Assembly (NCBI GenBank): GCA_937892995.1
Contig: CALBJS010000026.1
Location: 1 to 7,603, forward strand
DNA: 7,603 nucleotides
Reading direction: 5' to 3'
From: an uncultured Peptococcaceae bacterium
Lineage (GTDB): Bacteria > Bacillota > Desulfitobacteriia > Desulfitobacteriales > Syntrophobotulaceae
Of this stretch, positions 1 to 6,097 are shown one piece after another. Positions within the stretch are counted from its first letter, which is position 1; the number at the start of each line of letters is the position of its first letter. The position numbers and the translations under genes are program-made. Under the pieces are notes generated by a model. That model made no database searches. It was not told the origin of the DNA and saw nothing but the letters and a program-made list of their open reading frames with translations.

Positions 1-1846
1 CAAAAAGCCAGTTGGCAGTTCCTTCACCACTTGTCACCCCCGACATGGCTTTTTTGACAATCGCCAAGGTCTCTTGGGAGACTGAGGATTCACTAAGGAC
101 CTCAGGCGTATTTTCTTTAACCACTTCCCCGGAAACAGGATCGATAATCTTATCGACCAGATAAGGTTTATAGAGTTTGCCACCATTAGCAATAGTCGCC
201 ACATAGTTGGCAAGCTGGAGAAGTGAATAGGAATTATAACCCTGTCCAATAGAGTTATTAAAACTATCGAAGAGCCGCCAGTCCACATAGAACTGTCTTT
301 TCTCCTTGTAATCTAACTCCACCAGGGCAATCTCTTTTTCTTTTTCTATTTGGACCTTCTTTTTCTGATTCTCATCAGTCGCCTTAGCCAGAAGTTTATT
401 ATATTTTTGGTCTATGGCTAGAAGCTGTTCTTCCCTTTTTCGATCATAATAAGGTTTGAAATACTCCTTTTTCCAATCCGGTGAAGGTGCTATCCCGATT
501 CCTTCCCCCGGAATATCTATTCCCGAAGCAACCCCTAAACCGAATTCTTTACAGATCTGCCTTATAAGCTCAGGTTCTTTATCAAAGACCCTCCGCCCTA
601 TTATTTGAAAATAAATATTCGAGGATTTAGCCATCCCCCTATACAGGTTCACCATTCCAAAATTATTGCCGCCCCATTCCGGAATTCCCTGGGCCCCCGG
701 ACCAAGAGATGACAAAGAATCATAAAATGCATCTTGAGGAGTGACGACCCCGGCTTTTAGGGCCGCTAGAGCAGTAATCATCTTAAAGGTAGAGCCGGGA
801 GGATATAAGCCTGTTAAAGCCCTGTTAAAAGATGCCGCATCCTCGCTTGTAAAGTATTTAGTGGCTATTTCCTCGGAAACAATGCCGATAAGCTCATTAG
901 GATCCATGAATGGTCTGGAGGCCATTGCCAGAACTTTACCGGTCTTTACGTGGATAACCACTGCCGCCCCGGCTTGAGCATCCGGTTGCTTCTTCCCAAT
1001 ATTCCGGATAACCTCATCCAGCTTATTCTCTACAACTCTCTGTAATTCACTGTCTATAGTCATTTTAATCGTATAGCCCGGTTGTGCTTCGCGTAGCATT
1101 TCCTTATGAATAGGCCGGGCATTGCTGTCTATGCCTACCCTATCCAGACCATGATTTCCCCTGAGCCAGGTATCATAACTTTTCTCCACACCATCTTTGC
1201 CCACAAGATCCCCTTGGTCATATCTATACTCATCACCCCTGGCCTCGGCTTGAAGATTAAACTGTTCGATTTCTTTCTCGCTGATTTCCCGAACATAGCC
1301 CAAAGTCTGACCTAATAAAGTACCTTGGGGATAAACCCTCACAGGGATGGGTTTGATACTTACCCCGGGTAACTCATTCGCATTTTCGGCGATAATAGCC
1401 TGTAACTCCGGAGGAACATCTTCCAGAATCACTACCGGTTGATAACTCTCCCATTGTTGGTTACGGATCATAACAAAGATATCTTCAGTGATCAGCTCTA
1501 CCGACTGGTTAGCATAAGGCCAATAAGGTTTGATATAACCGGCAAGTTTAGCCACTACATCTTTCCAATCCTTATTTACCTTCTGCAGATCAGTCCAGTC
1601 CAGGATAAGAGCGAACTTGGGCACACTACGAGCAAGAACAATATCCTTAGAATCTAGTATTTCACCTCTAACAGCCGGAGTAGTGACATTTTTCAGGGCA
1701 TTACTAGCGGCCAACTCGGCATAATGAGAAGCCTTAGCTATCTGTAAGTTCCAAAGATTAAATCCGAGGACTAAGAAAAATAAAATAACAGTAATACCTA
1801 GCCCCGTCAGTCTTTTATTGTAAGGTTGACGATCTCTCTTTTCCAC
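1..1846 (-). CDS. mrdA: Penicillin-binding protein 2, elongasome transpeptidase (3' end cut by window)
   Basis: Class B PBP: a membrane-anchored transpeptidase that cross-links side-wall peptidoglycan with MreBCD and RodA. I translated the frame by hand; it is open for 615 codons from a GTG at 1846 to the left edge. A GGGAG ribosome binding site lies about 9 bases upstream. Residues 1-15 are basic and cytoplasmic, and about 16-35 form one membrane anchor (LGITVILFFLVLGF). The dimerisation/pedestal region follows, with TPAVRGEILDS near 56-66. The transpeptidase domain holds the SxxK box S352-T-F-K355, with S352 the acylated serine, and the SxN box S408-S409-N410, then SIGQGYNSYSLLQLANYVA near 532. 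The KTG box should lie just past the last visible residues (GEGTANWLF), so it is off the window and not missing from the gene. Residues about 461-522 are a charged, Lys/Glu-rich insertion absent from compact PBP2s. It starts 25 bases after mreD. SpoVD or another class B PBP is possible by sequence, but the mreBCD context favours PBP2. Confidence 0.95.
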   Translation of the reverse strand, partial: MEKRDRQPYNKRLTGLGITVILFFLVLGFNLWNLQIAKASHYAELAASNALKNVTTPAVRGEILDSKDIVLARSVPKFALILDWTDLQKVNKDWKDVVAKLAGYIKPYWPYANQSVELITEDIFVMIRNQQWESYQPVVILEDVPPELQAIIAENANELPGVSIKPIPVRVYPQGTLLGQTLGYVREISEKEIEQFNLQAEARGDEYRYDQGDLVGKDGVEKSYDTWLRGNHGLDRVGIDSNARPIHKEMLREAQPGYTIKMTIDSELQRVVENKLDEVIRNIGKKQPDAQAGAAVVIHVKTGKVLAMASRPFMDPNELIGIVSEEIATKYFTSEDAASFNRALTGLYPPGSTFKMITALAALKAGVVTPQDAFYDSLSSLGPGAQGIPEWGGNNFGMVNLYRGMAKSSNIYFQIIGRRVFDKEPELIRQICKEFGLGVASGIDIPGEGIGIAPSPDWKKEYFKPYYDRKREEQLLAIDQKYNKLLAKATDENQKKKVQIEKEKEIALVELDYKEKRQFYVDWRLFDSFNNSIGQGYNSYSLLQLANYVATIANGGKLYKPYLVDKIIDPVSGEVVKENTPEVLSESSVSQETLAIVKKAMSGVTSGEGTANWLF

Positions 1847-1871
1847 TTATTTTCACTCCCTATCAAAATCA

Positions 1872-2381
1872 CTACTGCTCAAACTTTGATTTTTGATGTA
1901 AAAAACCACTGGTAAAAGATCTGTGAACAAAAGGATAAGTGATCGGAACAAGTAAGGAATTATATAAGGAAATCCCGAAAATAATCCTCAGGGCATCTCC
2001 AAAAAACCAATTAAGTCCTGTCGTTTTCGCTATTACCACCATTAAAGTCTGTCCCAGTGCTGTGGTAATAAAAACCAAAACCATGGTAAGCGGAATATTA
2101 TCCCTGTACCAACGTTGCTGCATGAAACTTATGATTAAAGCTACCACTGTTAAGGTGATAGCATATAATCCAATATATCTACCGAAATACATATCCACGA
2201 TCAGTCCCGCTATAAAACCGGATATCAGACCTTGCATCGGGCGTTGGTGAAGCACAATATAGATAACCCAGAGCATAGCAAGATCAGGCTTAATCCCAGC
2301 CCAAGACAAGTAATGAAAGACCGTTCCGGGAAGGATAAGGCAAAAGGCCAGAATTATGAGCATGAAAAAATTGCGCTTCAT
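1872..2381 (-). CDS. mreD: Rod shape-determining protein MreD
   Basis: Small polytopic membrane protein of the elongasome, working with MreC to couple MreB filaments to the wall-synthesis enzymes. The 169-residue length is normal for the family. The sequence is almost all hydrophobic, with about six likely membrane segments (near residues 4-22, 31-47, 52-67, 72-89, 98-120 and 131-152). It has the family-like stretch GLISGFIAGLIVDMYFGRYIGLYA. Two starts are adjacent: TTG at 2384 and ATG at 2381. I prefer the ATG because GGAGG sits 7 bases before it, and because it overlaps the mreC stop as TGATG, an arrangement typical of translational coupling. MreD sequences diverge strongly, so the call rests on size, hydrophobic pattern and its place between mreC and mrdA. 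Confidence 0.93.
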   Translation of the reverse strand: MKRNFFMLIILAFCLILPGTVFHYLSWAGIKPDLAMLWVIYIVLHQRPMQGLISGFIAGLIVDMYFGRYIGLYAITLTVVALIISFMQQRWYRDNIPLTMVLVFITTALGQTLMVVIAKTTGLNWFFGDALRIIFGISLYNSLLVPITYPFVHRSFTSGFLHQKSKFEQ

Positions 2382-3247
2382 CAACTTCCCTCCGGCATCT
2401 TGACCAAATATACTTCTTCCAGAGAATCAAAATTAACAATAGGCTCAATAGCTGCCGTTTTCAGAAGACCAGTGGAATCAAGCCTTATTCCGATTACAAC
2501 TCCGATCGGGATTTCTTTAGGATAAACCCCTCCCAAGCCTGAAGTAAAGACCAGATCTCCGACATTCACTTCATCTTCCTGCCGAAAATTAATCTCCAGA
2601 CTTCCGGACACATTAAGTCTTGAACCTTTTTTATAAGTACCCTTTAGAATCCCGAAAATAGCTTTGCCTTGGTTATCCCTCACCAGGGCCCCTACCTGTC
2701 CATCCCCATCCAAGATAAGTAAAATATCGGAGGTTTTAGCATAGACTGATACGACCTTACCTACAAGGCCAACATTAGCAACAACAGGGTCATCCATTTT
2801 CACCCCATGATCGCTACCTTTATTAACAGTAATTATTTGATACCAGGCTGTGGGGTTTCGTTTAATTATAGTTGCTCCGATCTTTTCAAACTTCTGGAGG
2901 GTAGGACTTTTATAGATACCTTCGTCCAATTCTTGGTATCTTAAAGCCGCCAAGACTTGTTGTTTAAGTTGAAGATTATCCCCTTTAACTTTTTCCACCT
3001 GTTTGCGAAGTTCTTCATTTTCAGCTTTCACGGTACGGTAACTAAAGATAGCCCGAAAATTATCTTTAATTCCATCTCCGATCTTCCAGACCGCTCTTTC
3101 CGCAGGGGATAAAACTCTGTTCATAGCATTCCCTATAGGATTAGGAAACTCGCTACCCAGCCCGGTCAGACGAATAGCCGTCATCGTTATGAGGATCACC
3201 GCAAAAACCAAGACGGCAGTTCCCATGGGATTGAATTTTTTCCCCAC
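2381..3247 (-). CDS. mreC: Rod shape-determining protein MreC
   Basis: Bitopic scaffold of the elongasome; its extracellular domain contacts PBP2 and its anchor works with MreD. It is 288 residues, a usual length. In order: a short basic N-terminus (GKKFNP), a membrane helix at about 10-29 (AVLVFAVILITMTAIRLTG), a coiled coil at about 70-107 (KAENEELRKQVEKVKGDN and following), then the two-part beta-barrel core at about 120-283. Conserved core signatures include VNKGSDHGVKMDDPVV (141-156), GLVGKVV (160-166) and FTSGLGGVYPKEIPIGVV (234-251). The start is GTG at 3247, supported by GGAGGAG about 6 bases upstream; an internal ATG at codon 8 has no comparable site. It begins 19 bases after mreB and shares its stop with the mreD start, so mreB-C-D are almost certainly one operon. 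Confidence 0.96.
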   Translation of the reverse strand: MGKKFNPMGTAVLVFAVILITMTAIRLTGLGSEFPNPIGNAMNRVLSPAERAVWKIGDGIKDNFRAIFSYRTVKAENEELRKQVEKVKGDNLQLKQQVLAALRYQELDEGIYKSPTLQKFEKIGATIIKRNPTAWYQIITVNKGSDHGVKMDDPVVANVGLVGKVVSVYAKTSDILLILDGDGQVGALVRDNQGKAIFGILKGTYKKGSRLNVSGSLEINFRQEDEVNVGDLVFTSGLGGVYPKEIPIGVVIGIRLDSTGLLKTAAIEPIVNFDSLEEVYLVKMPEGS

Positions 3248-3266
3248 CTAACTCTCCTCCCGCTTC

Positions 3267-4283
3267 TTAGCTTTTCTGCAAAGCGGCTAGCTTCCTTAAT
3301 ATCTCATCACTTTCCAGAACTTTACCGGTCCCTAAGGCAACACAGGATAACGGATCTTCAGCTAGGTGGACCGGGATACCGGTTTGATCAGCGATTAGCC
3401 TGTCAAGATTCTTAAGAAGGGAACCGCCTCCAGCCATGATTATTCCCCTATCCATAATATCTGCCGCCAGCTCCGGAGGAGTCTTCTCCAAGCAAGTCTT
3501 AACTGCTTCCACGATAGCTGAGACCGGCTCACTTAAAGCGTCAATGATCTCTTCCGAAGTTATCTTTACATTTTTAGGAAGACCGGTTAACAGGTCTCTG
3601 CCCTTAACGGTATAGACCGCACCCTTCGAAGGCATGTAAGCCGCACCGATTTCTTTTTTAATGTTTTCGGCAGACTGATAGCCGATCGAAAGGTTATAGG
3701 TTCTTTTAATGTAAGCAATAATAGCCTCATCCATCTCATCACCGGCTACCCTTATCGAACCGGCTGTGACAATTCCACCCATGGAGATCACCGCTACCTC
3801 AGTAGTTCCCCCACCTATATCCACGATCATATTTCCGGTTGGTTCACCCACCGGAAGCCCAGCCCCGATGGCGGCAGCCATCGGTTCCTCCATAATAATA
3901 GGATCTTTAGAACCCGCAGCTAACGCCGCCTCCTTAACAGCCCTCTCTTCAACAGCTGTAACCCCGGATGGTACACAGATCACAACCCGGGGACGAGCAA
4001 ACTGAAACCTGGAACCTAAGGCCCTATCGATAAAATACTTTAACATCTTCTGGGTGACATTAAAATCAGAGATCACCCCATCTTTCAGAGGTCTAATAGC
4101 CACGATATTCCCCGGAGTTCTTCCTATCATTTCTTTTGCTCTATCACCTACGGCTAGAGGCTCATTTCTCTCTATATCCATCGCCACTACGGACGGTTCT
4201 CGTACGATTACTCCTTTACTTTTCATATGTACAACTGTGTTTGCTGTTCCTAGGTCAATTCCTAAATCCTTAGAAAAAAACAT
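3267..4283 (-). CDS. mreB: Rod shape-determining protein MreB, bacterial actin
   Basis: Actin-like ATPase that forms membrane-associated filaments directing side-wall synthesis. From the preferred start it is 338 residues, normal for the family. It begins with the hydrophobic MFF typical of Gram-positive MreB. Motifs, numbered from this start: phosphate-1 loop IDLGTANT (9-16), EERAVKEAA around 112-120, phosphate-2 loop VDIGGGTTEV (154-163) and adenosine motif MAGGGSLL (283-290), then EDPLSCVALGTGKVLE near the C-terminus. An in-frame ATG seven codons upstream (4304) would add MKGDYHA, but it has no ribosome binding site. The internal ATG at 4283 has AAGGGAG about 11 bases ahead, and its protein begins like other MreBs. 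Mbl or MreBH paralogues look similar; position directly before mreC and mreD decides for MreB. The 143-base leader is AT-rich with two palindromes. Confidence 0.97.
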   Translation of the reverse strand: MFFSKDLGIDLGTANTVVHMKSKGVIVREPSVVAMDIERNEPLAVGDRAKEMIGRTPGNIVAIRPLKDGVISDFNVTQKMLKYFIDRALGSRFQFARPRVVICVPSGVTAVEERAVKEAALAAGSKDPIIMEEPMAAAIGAGLPVGEPTGNMIVDIGGGTTEVAVISMGGIVTAGSIRVAGDEMDEAIIAYIKRTYNLSIGYQSAENIKKEIGAAYMPSKGAVYTVKGRDLLTGLPKNVKITSEEIIDALSEPVSAIVEAVKTCLEKTPPELAADIMDRGIIMAGGGSLLKNLDRLIADQTGIPVHLAEDPLSCVALGTGKVLESDEILRKLAALQKS

Positions 4284-4325
4284 CGCGTGGTAATCTCCCT
4301 TCATTCTTAGCGGCAGTTAGCTATC

Positions 4326-4337
4326 GGATAAATATCC
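4326..4337. repeat. 12-base palindrome GGATA-AA-TATCC
   Basis: Palindrome with 5-base arms and a 2-base centre, about 43 bases upstream of the preferred mreB start. The centre is too tight for a full RNA hairpin, so a protein-binding site is the only functional reading. Support is symmetry and position alone. Confidence 0.3.
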
Positions 4338-4400
4338 AAGCTTTGCTTAGTTTTCCACTAGATAAACTTTTAATGCTTTAAAATAACTAAATTTACGTTA

Positions 4401-4416
4401 GTGCAAAATTATGCAC
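4401..4416. repeat. Inverted repeat GTGCA-N6-TGCAC
   Basis: Perfect 5-base arms around a 6-base AT spacer (gtgcaaaattatgcac), lying 10 bases after the radC stop in the mreB leader. There is no T-run after it on either strand. The dyad symmetry could fit a dimeric DNA-binding protein, but short palindromes arise by chance in AT-rich DNA. Confidence 0.4.
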
Positions 4417-4426
4417 ACTTATAACC

Positions 4427-5110
4427 TTATATTATTCCTTGTTCCTTGAGACTTACATAGCGTTTATCTCCAATTATAACGTGATCTAAGATTTCTATCC
4501 CTAAGATCTTGCCACCTTCAGCAAGCCTTTTAGTGATATCGAGATCTTCCCTACTTGGGGCAGGATCGCCACTGGGATGATTATGCAGAAGGATAATGGT
4601 ATTAGCATTACGGCGAATCGCCTCTTTGAAACACTCTCGGGGATGAACTATAGACGAATTAAGCGAACCCACTGAGACAGGACTTACACCTAGGACATTA
4701 TTCCGGGTACTTAAATGCATAATGCGGAAATGTTCTCTATCAAGGACCCGCATCTCTTCCATCACTAAGTCGGCCACATCCGCAGGGGAATTAATCACAG
4801 GCCTAGTAATGGGATCCGAGCATACACTCCGTTTTCCTAATTCCAAAGCAGCCTTAACCTGGGCAGCCTTAGCTGGCCCGATCCCGTGAACTTGGGTAAG
4901 CTCATACACAGAGAGTCGGGCTAATCCGATCAGCCCTCCAGCTTCTGTCAAGATCCTCTCCGCAAGTTCCAGAACATTTTCTCCCTTGGTACCCGTCCTT
5001 AAAAGAATGGCTAAGAGCTCTTTATTAGATAAGGATTGCACACCAAGCTGATGAAGACGCTCTCTGGGCAGAAGATCCTCAGGTAGATCCTTAAGCCGAC
5101 GGTAATTCAT
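4427..5110 (-). CDS. radC: RadC family JAMM/MPN+ domain protein
   Basis: RadC (UPF0758) protein. It was once tied to DNA repair, but its role is unsettled; the fold suggests a metal-dependent hydrolase. It is 227 residues from the preferred start, the normal length. The N-terminal part has the helix-hairpin-helix-like stretch VHGIGPAKAAQVKAALELGKR (about 74-94). The C-terminal part has the JAMM zinc site HNHPSGDPAPSREDLD, in which H176, H178, S186 and D189 fit H-x-H-x7-S-x2-D. The family signature SLNSSIVHPRE precedes it. I chose ATG at 5110, whose protein starts MNYRRLKDLPEDLLPRERL like other RadCs, with an AGG about 7 bases ahead. An in-frame TTG at 5134 would add eight unconserved residues. 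It sits 83 bases after maf and 143 before mreB. All metal ligands are present, so nothing suggests decay. Confidence 0.95.
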   Translation of the reverse strand: MNYRRLKDLPEDLLPRERLHQLGVQSLSNKELLAILLRTGTKGENVLELAERILTEAGGLIGLARLSVYELTQVHGIGPAKAAQVKAALELGKRSVCSDPITRPVINSPADVADLVMEEMRVLDREHFRIMHLSTRNNVLGVSPVSVGSLNSSIVHPRECFKEAIRRNANTIILLHNHPSGDPAPSREDLDITKRLAEGGKILGIEILDHVIIGDKRYVSLKEQGII

Positions 5111-5165
5111 CTCTTTACCTGCTTCCCTCAACAATACCTAGGTTCTACTTGGCAGACATAACGGA

Positions 5166-5192
5166 ACATCAGCAAAAAGCCATCGCTAATGT
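5166..5192 (-). repeat. Imperfect hairpin just after maf
   Basis: On the minus strand, ACATTAGC and GCTGATGT can pair over 8 bases with one G-U pair, around an 11-base loop (GATGGCTTTTT). It begins one base after the maf stop. No T-tract follows, so it is not a convincing terminator. It could stabilise or mark a cleavage point in a maf-radC transcript, or be chance. Confidence 0.35.
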
Positions 5193-5193
5193 C

Positions 5194-5808
5194 TTAATGG
5201 TTGCTATCTGTAGGAAAAACTTCTCTTACTTCAAGCTTTGCCGACAAGAGTTCCATGGGAAGACCAATAACATTCGTTAGAGAACCACTCACCTTTCTAA
5301 CGAATTTTCCGGCCCCTCCCTGAATACCATAAGCTGCAGCTTTATCCATCGGTTCCCCGGTGGTAATATAATCCCTAATCTCCCGGTTACTTAATTCCCG
5401 AAAAGATACTATAGTGATTTCCATATCTGTTTCGATTCGAAAATCCTGACCCTCACCCTTACTGACTAGGGCGATAGCGGTCATCACTTTATGGGTCTTG
5501 CCACTTAAAGCTCTAAGCATCGCCTCAGCATCCTCTTCATCGGCAGGCTTACCCAATATCCTTTCTTCCAGAACTACTATGGTATCAGCACCTAAGATTA
5601 AATCTTCAGCTAAGCCTTCTTGCTTCTGCCAAGTTTCAAATCCGGAAAGGGCTTTACGTTCAGCCAATTCCTGTACTCCTTCTTCGGGAAGAATTCCTTC
5701 TTCCAATTCTTCGGAAACCGGGGCATAAACGAGTTTAAACTCATATCCCCACTCCCGCAGAAGCTCAATTCTCCGAGGAGAAGATGAAGCTAATATTAGC
5801 ATTTTCAA
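5194..5808 (-). CDS. maf: Maf family nucleoside triphosphate pyrophosphatase
   Basis: Cytoplasmic nucleotide pyrophosphatase. The family hydrolyses dTTP, UTP or modified nucleotides to monophosphates, and overexpression in Bacillus blocks septation. It is 204 residues, slightly longer than the usual 190 or so because of the tail KLEVREVFPTDSNH. Motifs: N-terminal SSSPRR phosphate/base loop (8-13), GADTIV with D75, GKP at 86-88, the GEPMDKAAAYGIQG segment (151-164) and SGSLTNVIGLPMELL (174-188). DKAAAYGIQG with its glutamine resembles the dTTP/UTP-type (YhdE) branch more than YceF; that subtype is inference. The start is uncertain: TTG at 5808 lies 6 bases after GAGG, while ATG at 5802 lies 12 bases after it but 7 after a GGGG; either gives a normal N-terminus. 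It has its own sigma-A-like promoter and a hairpin leader upstream, and is followed by radC. Confidence 0.95.
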   Translation of the reverse strand: MKMLILASSSPRRIELLREWGYEFKLVYAPVSEELEEGILPEEGVQELAERKALSGFETWQKQEGLAEDLILGADTIVVLEERILGKPADEEDAEAMLRALSGKTHKVMTAIALVSKGEGQDFRIETDMEITIVSFRELSNREIRDYITTGEPMDKAAAYGIQGGAGKFVRKVSGSLTNVIGLPMELLSAKLEVREVFPTDSNH

Positions 5809-5820
5809 ACCCCACCTCGT

Positions 5821-5858
5821 AAAAAAATTACAACAAGCCAGGGTATGGAACCCCGGCT
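5821..5858 (-). promoter_or_regulatory. Hairpin plus T-run in maf leader (possible attenuator)
   Basis: On the minus strand, AGCCGGGGT (5858-5850) and ACCCTGGCT (5844-5836) form a 9-base-pair stem with one G-U pair and a 5-base loop. After eight bases (TGTTGTAA) come seven T residues (5827-5821), directly before the maf ribosome binding site GAGGTGGGG. A stem then a T-run resembles an intrinsic terminator, but the 8-base gap weakens it. Its place between the maf promoter and maf would suit attenuation. No competing anti-terminator pairing or ligand domain is visible. Confidence 0.4.
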
Positions 5859-5883
5859 GATATGACCTTTGCTTTAGTTTAGC

Positions 5884-5912
5884 ATTTTAACTTTTCTTTG
5901 GCAAGATTACAA
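5884..5912 (-). promoter_or_regulatory. Putative sigma-A promoter for maf
   Basis: Minus-strand -35 box TTGTAA (5907-5912, 4 of 6 consensus bases), a spacer of exactly 17 bases and -10 box TAAAAT (5884-5889, 5 of 6). It lies after the probable cimA terminator and about 75 bases before the maf start, the expected place for a promoter driving maf and perhaps radC and mreBCD. The region is AT-rich, so chance matches are possible. Confidence 0.5.
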
Positions 5913-5923
5913 AATTTTTTTAA

Positions 5924-5965
5924 GGCTTTTTTCCTTATTAGGGATGCCCTAACAAGGAAAAAGCC
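5924..5965 (-). terminator. Long hairpin, probable terminator after cimA
   Basis: Inverted repeat with arms of 19 and 20 bases: on the minus strand GGCTTTTTCCTTGTTAGGG pairs with CCCTAATAAGGAAAAAAGCC, leaving one bulged base and one G-U pair, around a 3-base loop. It lies 133 bases after the cimA stop and ahead of the maf promoter. The sequence after the stem is TTAAAAAAATTTT rather than a clean T-run, so termination efficiency is uncertain. No gene on the plus strand would need it. Confidence 0.6.
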
Positions 5966-6097
5966 GCCACACCGAAAGCACATTCTAACGGCACTACAAT
6001 TTAAACACGGTACTACTATTCTCTAGAATAAATTAACACCAACCATAAACCGACCGCCCACCGGGAGCTAGATCAAACATAGTACCGGCCTAATAAT
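5966..6097 (-). other. cimA 3' non-coding region with inverted repeats
   Basis: No open frame with a ribosome binding site is visible on either strand. On the plus strand CGGTACTACTAT (6008-6019) can pair with ATAGTACCG (6079-6087), leaving a 3-base bulge. Inside this, TCTAG (6022-6026) can pair with CTAGA (6068-6072). This nested pairing ahead of a strong terminator hairpin could be a structured 3' UTR or a small RNA of roughly 170 bases ending near 5924. I recognise no known RNA family and see no clear promoter of its own, so it is only a candidate. Confidence 0.35.

Larger units (their letters stand above)
4284..4426 (-). other. mreB leader / radC-mreB intergenic region
   Basis: AT-rich non-coding gap between the radC stop and the preferred mreB start. 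It contains a GTGCA-N6-TGCAC inverted repeat (4401-4416), a GGATA-AA-TATCC palindrome (4326-4337) and the mreB ribosome binding site AAGGGAG at about 4295-4301. The best sigma-A match on the minus strand is TTGCAC, 18 bases, TTTAAA, which is poor in the -35 box. A promoter of its own for mreB is plausible from the length but not shown. No T-rich run follows either palindrome, so neither looks like a terminator, and read-through from maf-radC into mreB is possible. Confidence 0.5.

Noticed and set aside
34..288. 84-codon minus-strand open frame near the left edge
   Set aside because: It is a shadow in another frame of mrdA. The true frame is open through the same bases and encodes conserved PBP2 sequence (SIGQGYNSYSLLQLANYVA).
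1..1846. mrdA as a broken gene lacking its KTG box
   Set aside because: The frame is open to the window edge and stops just short of where KTG is expected, so the gene is cut by the window and not by mutation.
741..2525. Several plus-strand open frames opposite mrdA, mreD and mreC
   Set aside because: They lie antisense to well-supported genes, lack ribosome binding sites and resemble no family I know.
3766..4293. Two 79-codon plus-strand frames opposite mreB
   Set aside because: Antisense shadows of a highly conserved gene with strong codon constraint.
5136..5143. 8-base palindrome ACCTAGGT upstream of radC
   Set aside because: Too short to carry weight alone, with no paired promoter or second copy nearby.
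5498..5728. Plus-strand frame opposite maf, and a similar one at 7143-7346 opposite cimA
   Set aside because: Serine/proline-rich low-complexity translations typical of antisense reading; the opposite strand codes for clear Maf and CimA motifs.
6006..6018. T-box-like core (AGTAGTACCGTG on the minus strand) ahead of the 5924-5965 hairpin
   Set aside because: It matches the GGTGGNACCGCG core only loosely. Fewer than 80 bases separate it from the cimA stop, too few for a specifier stem, and maf is not an expected T-box target. The match is also explained by the local inverted repeat.
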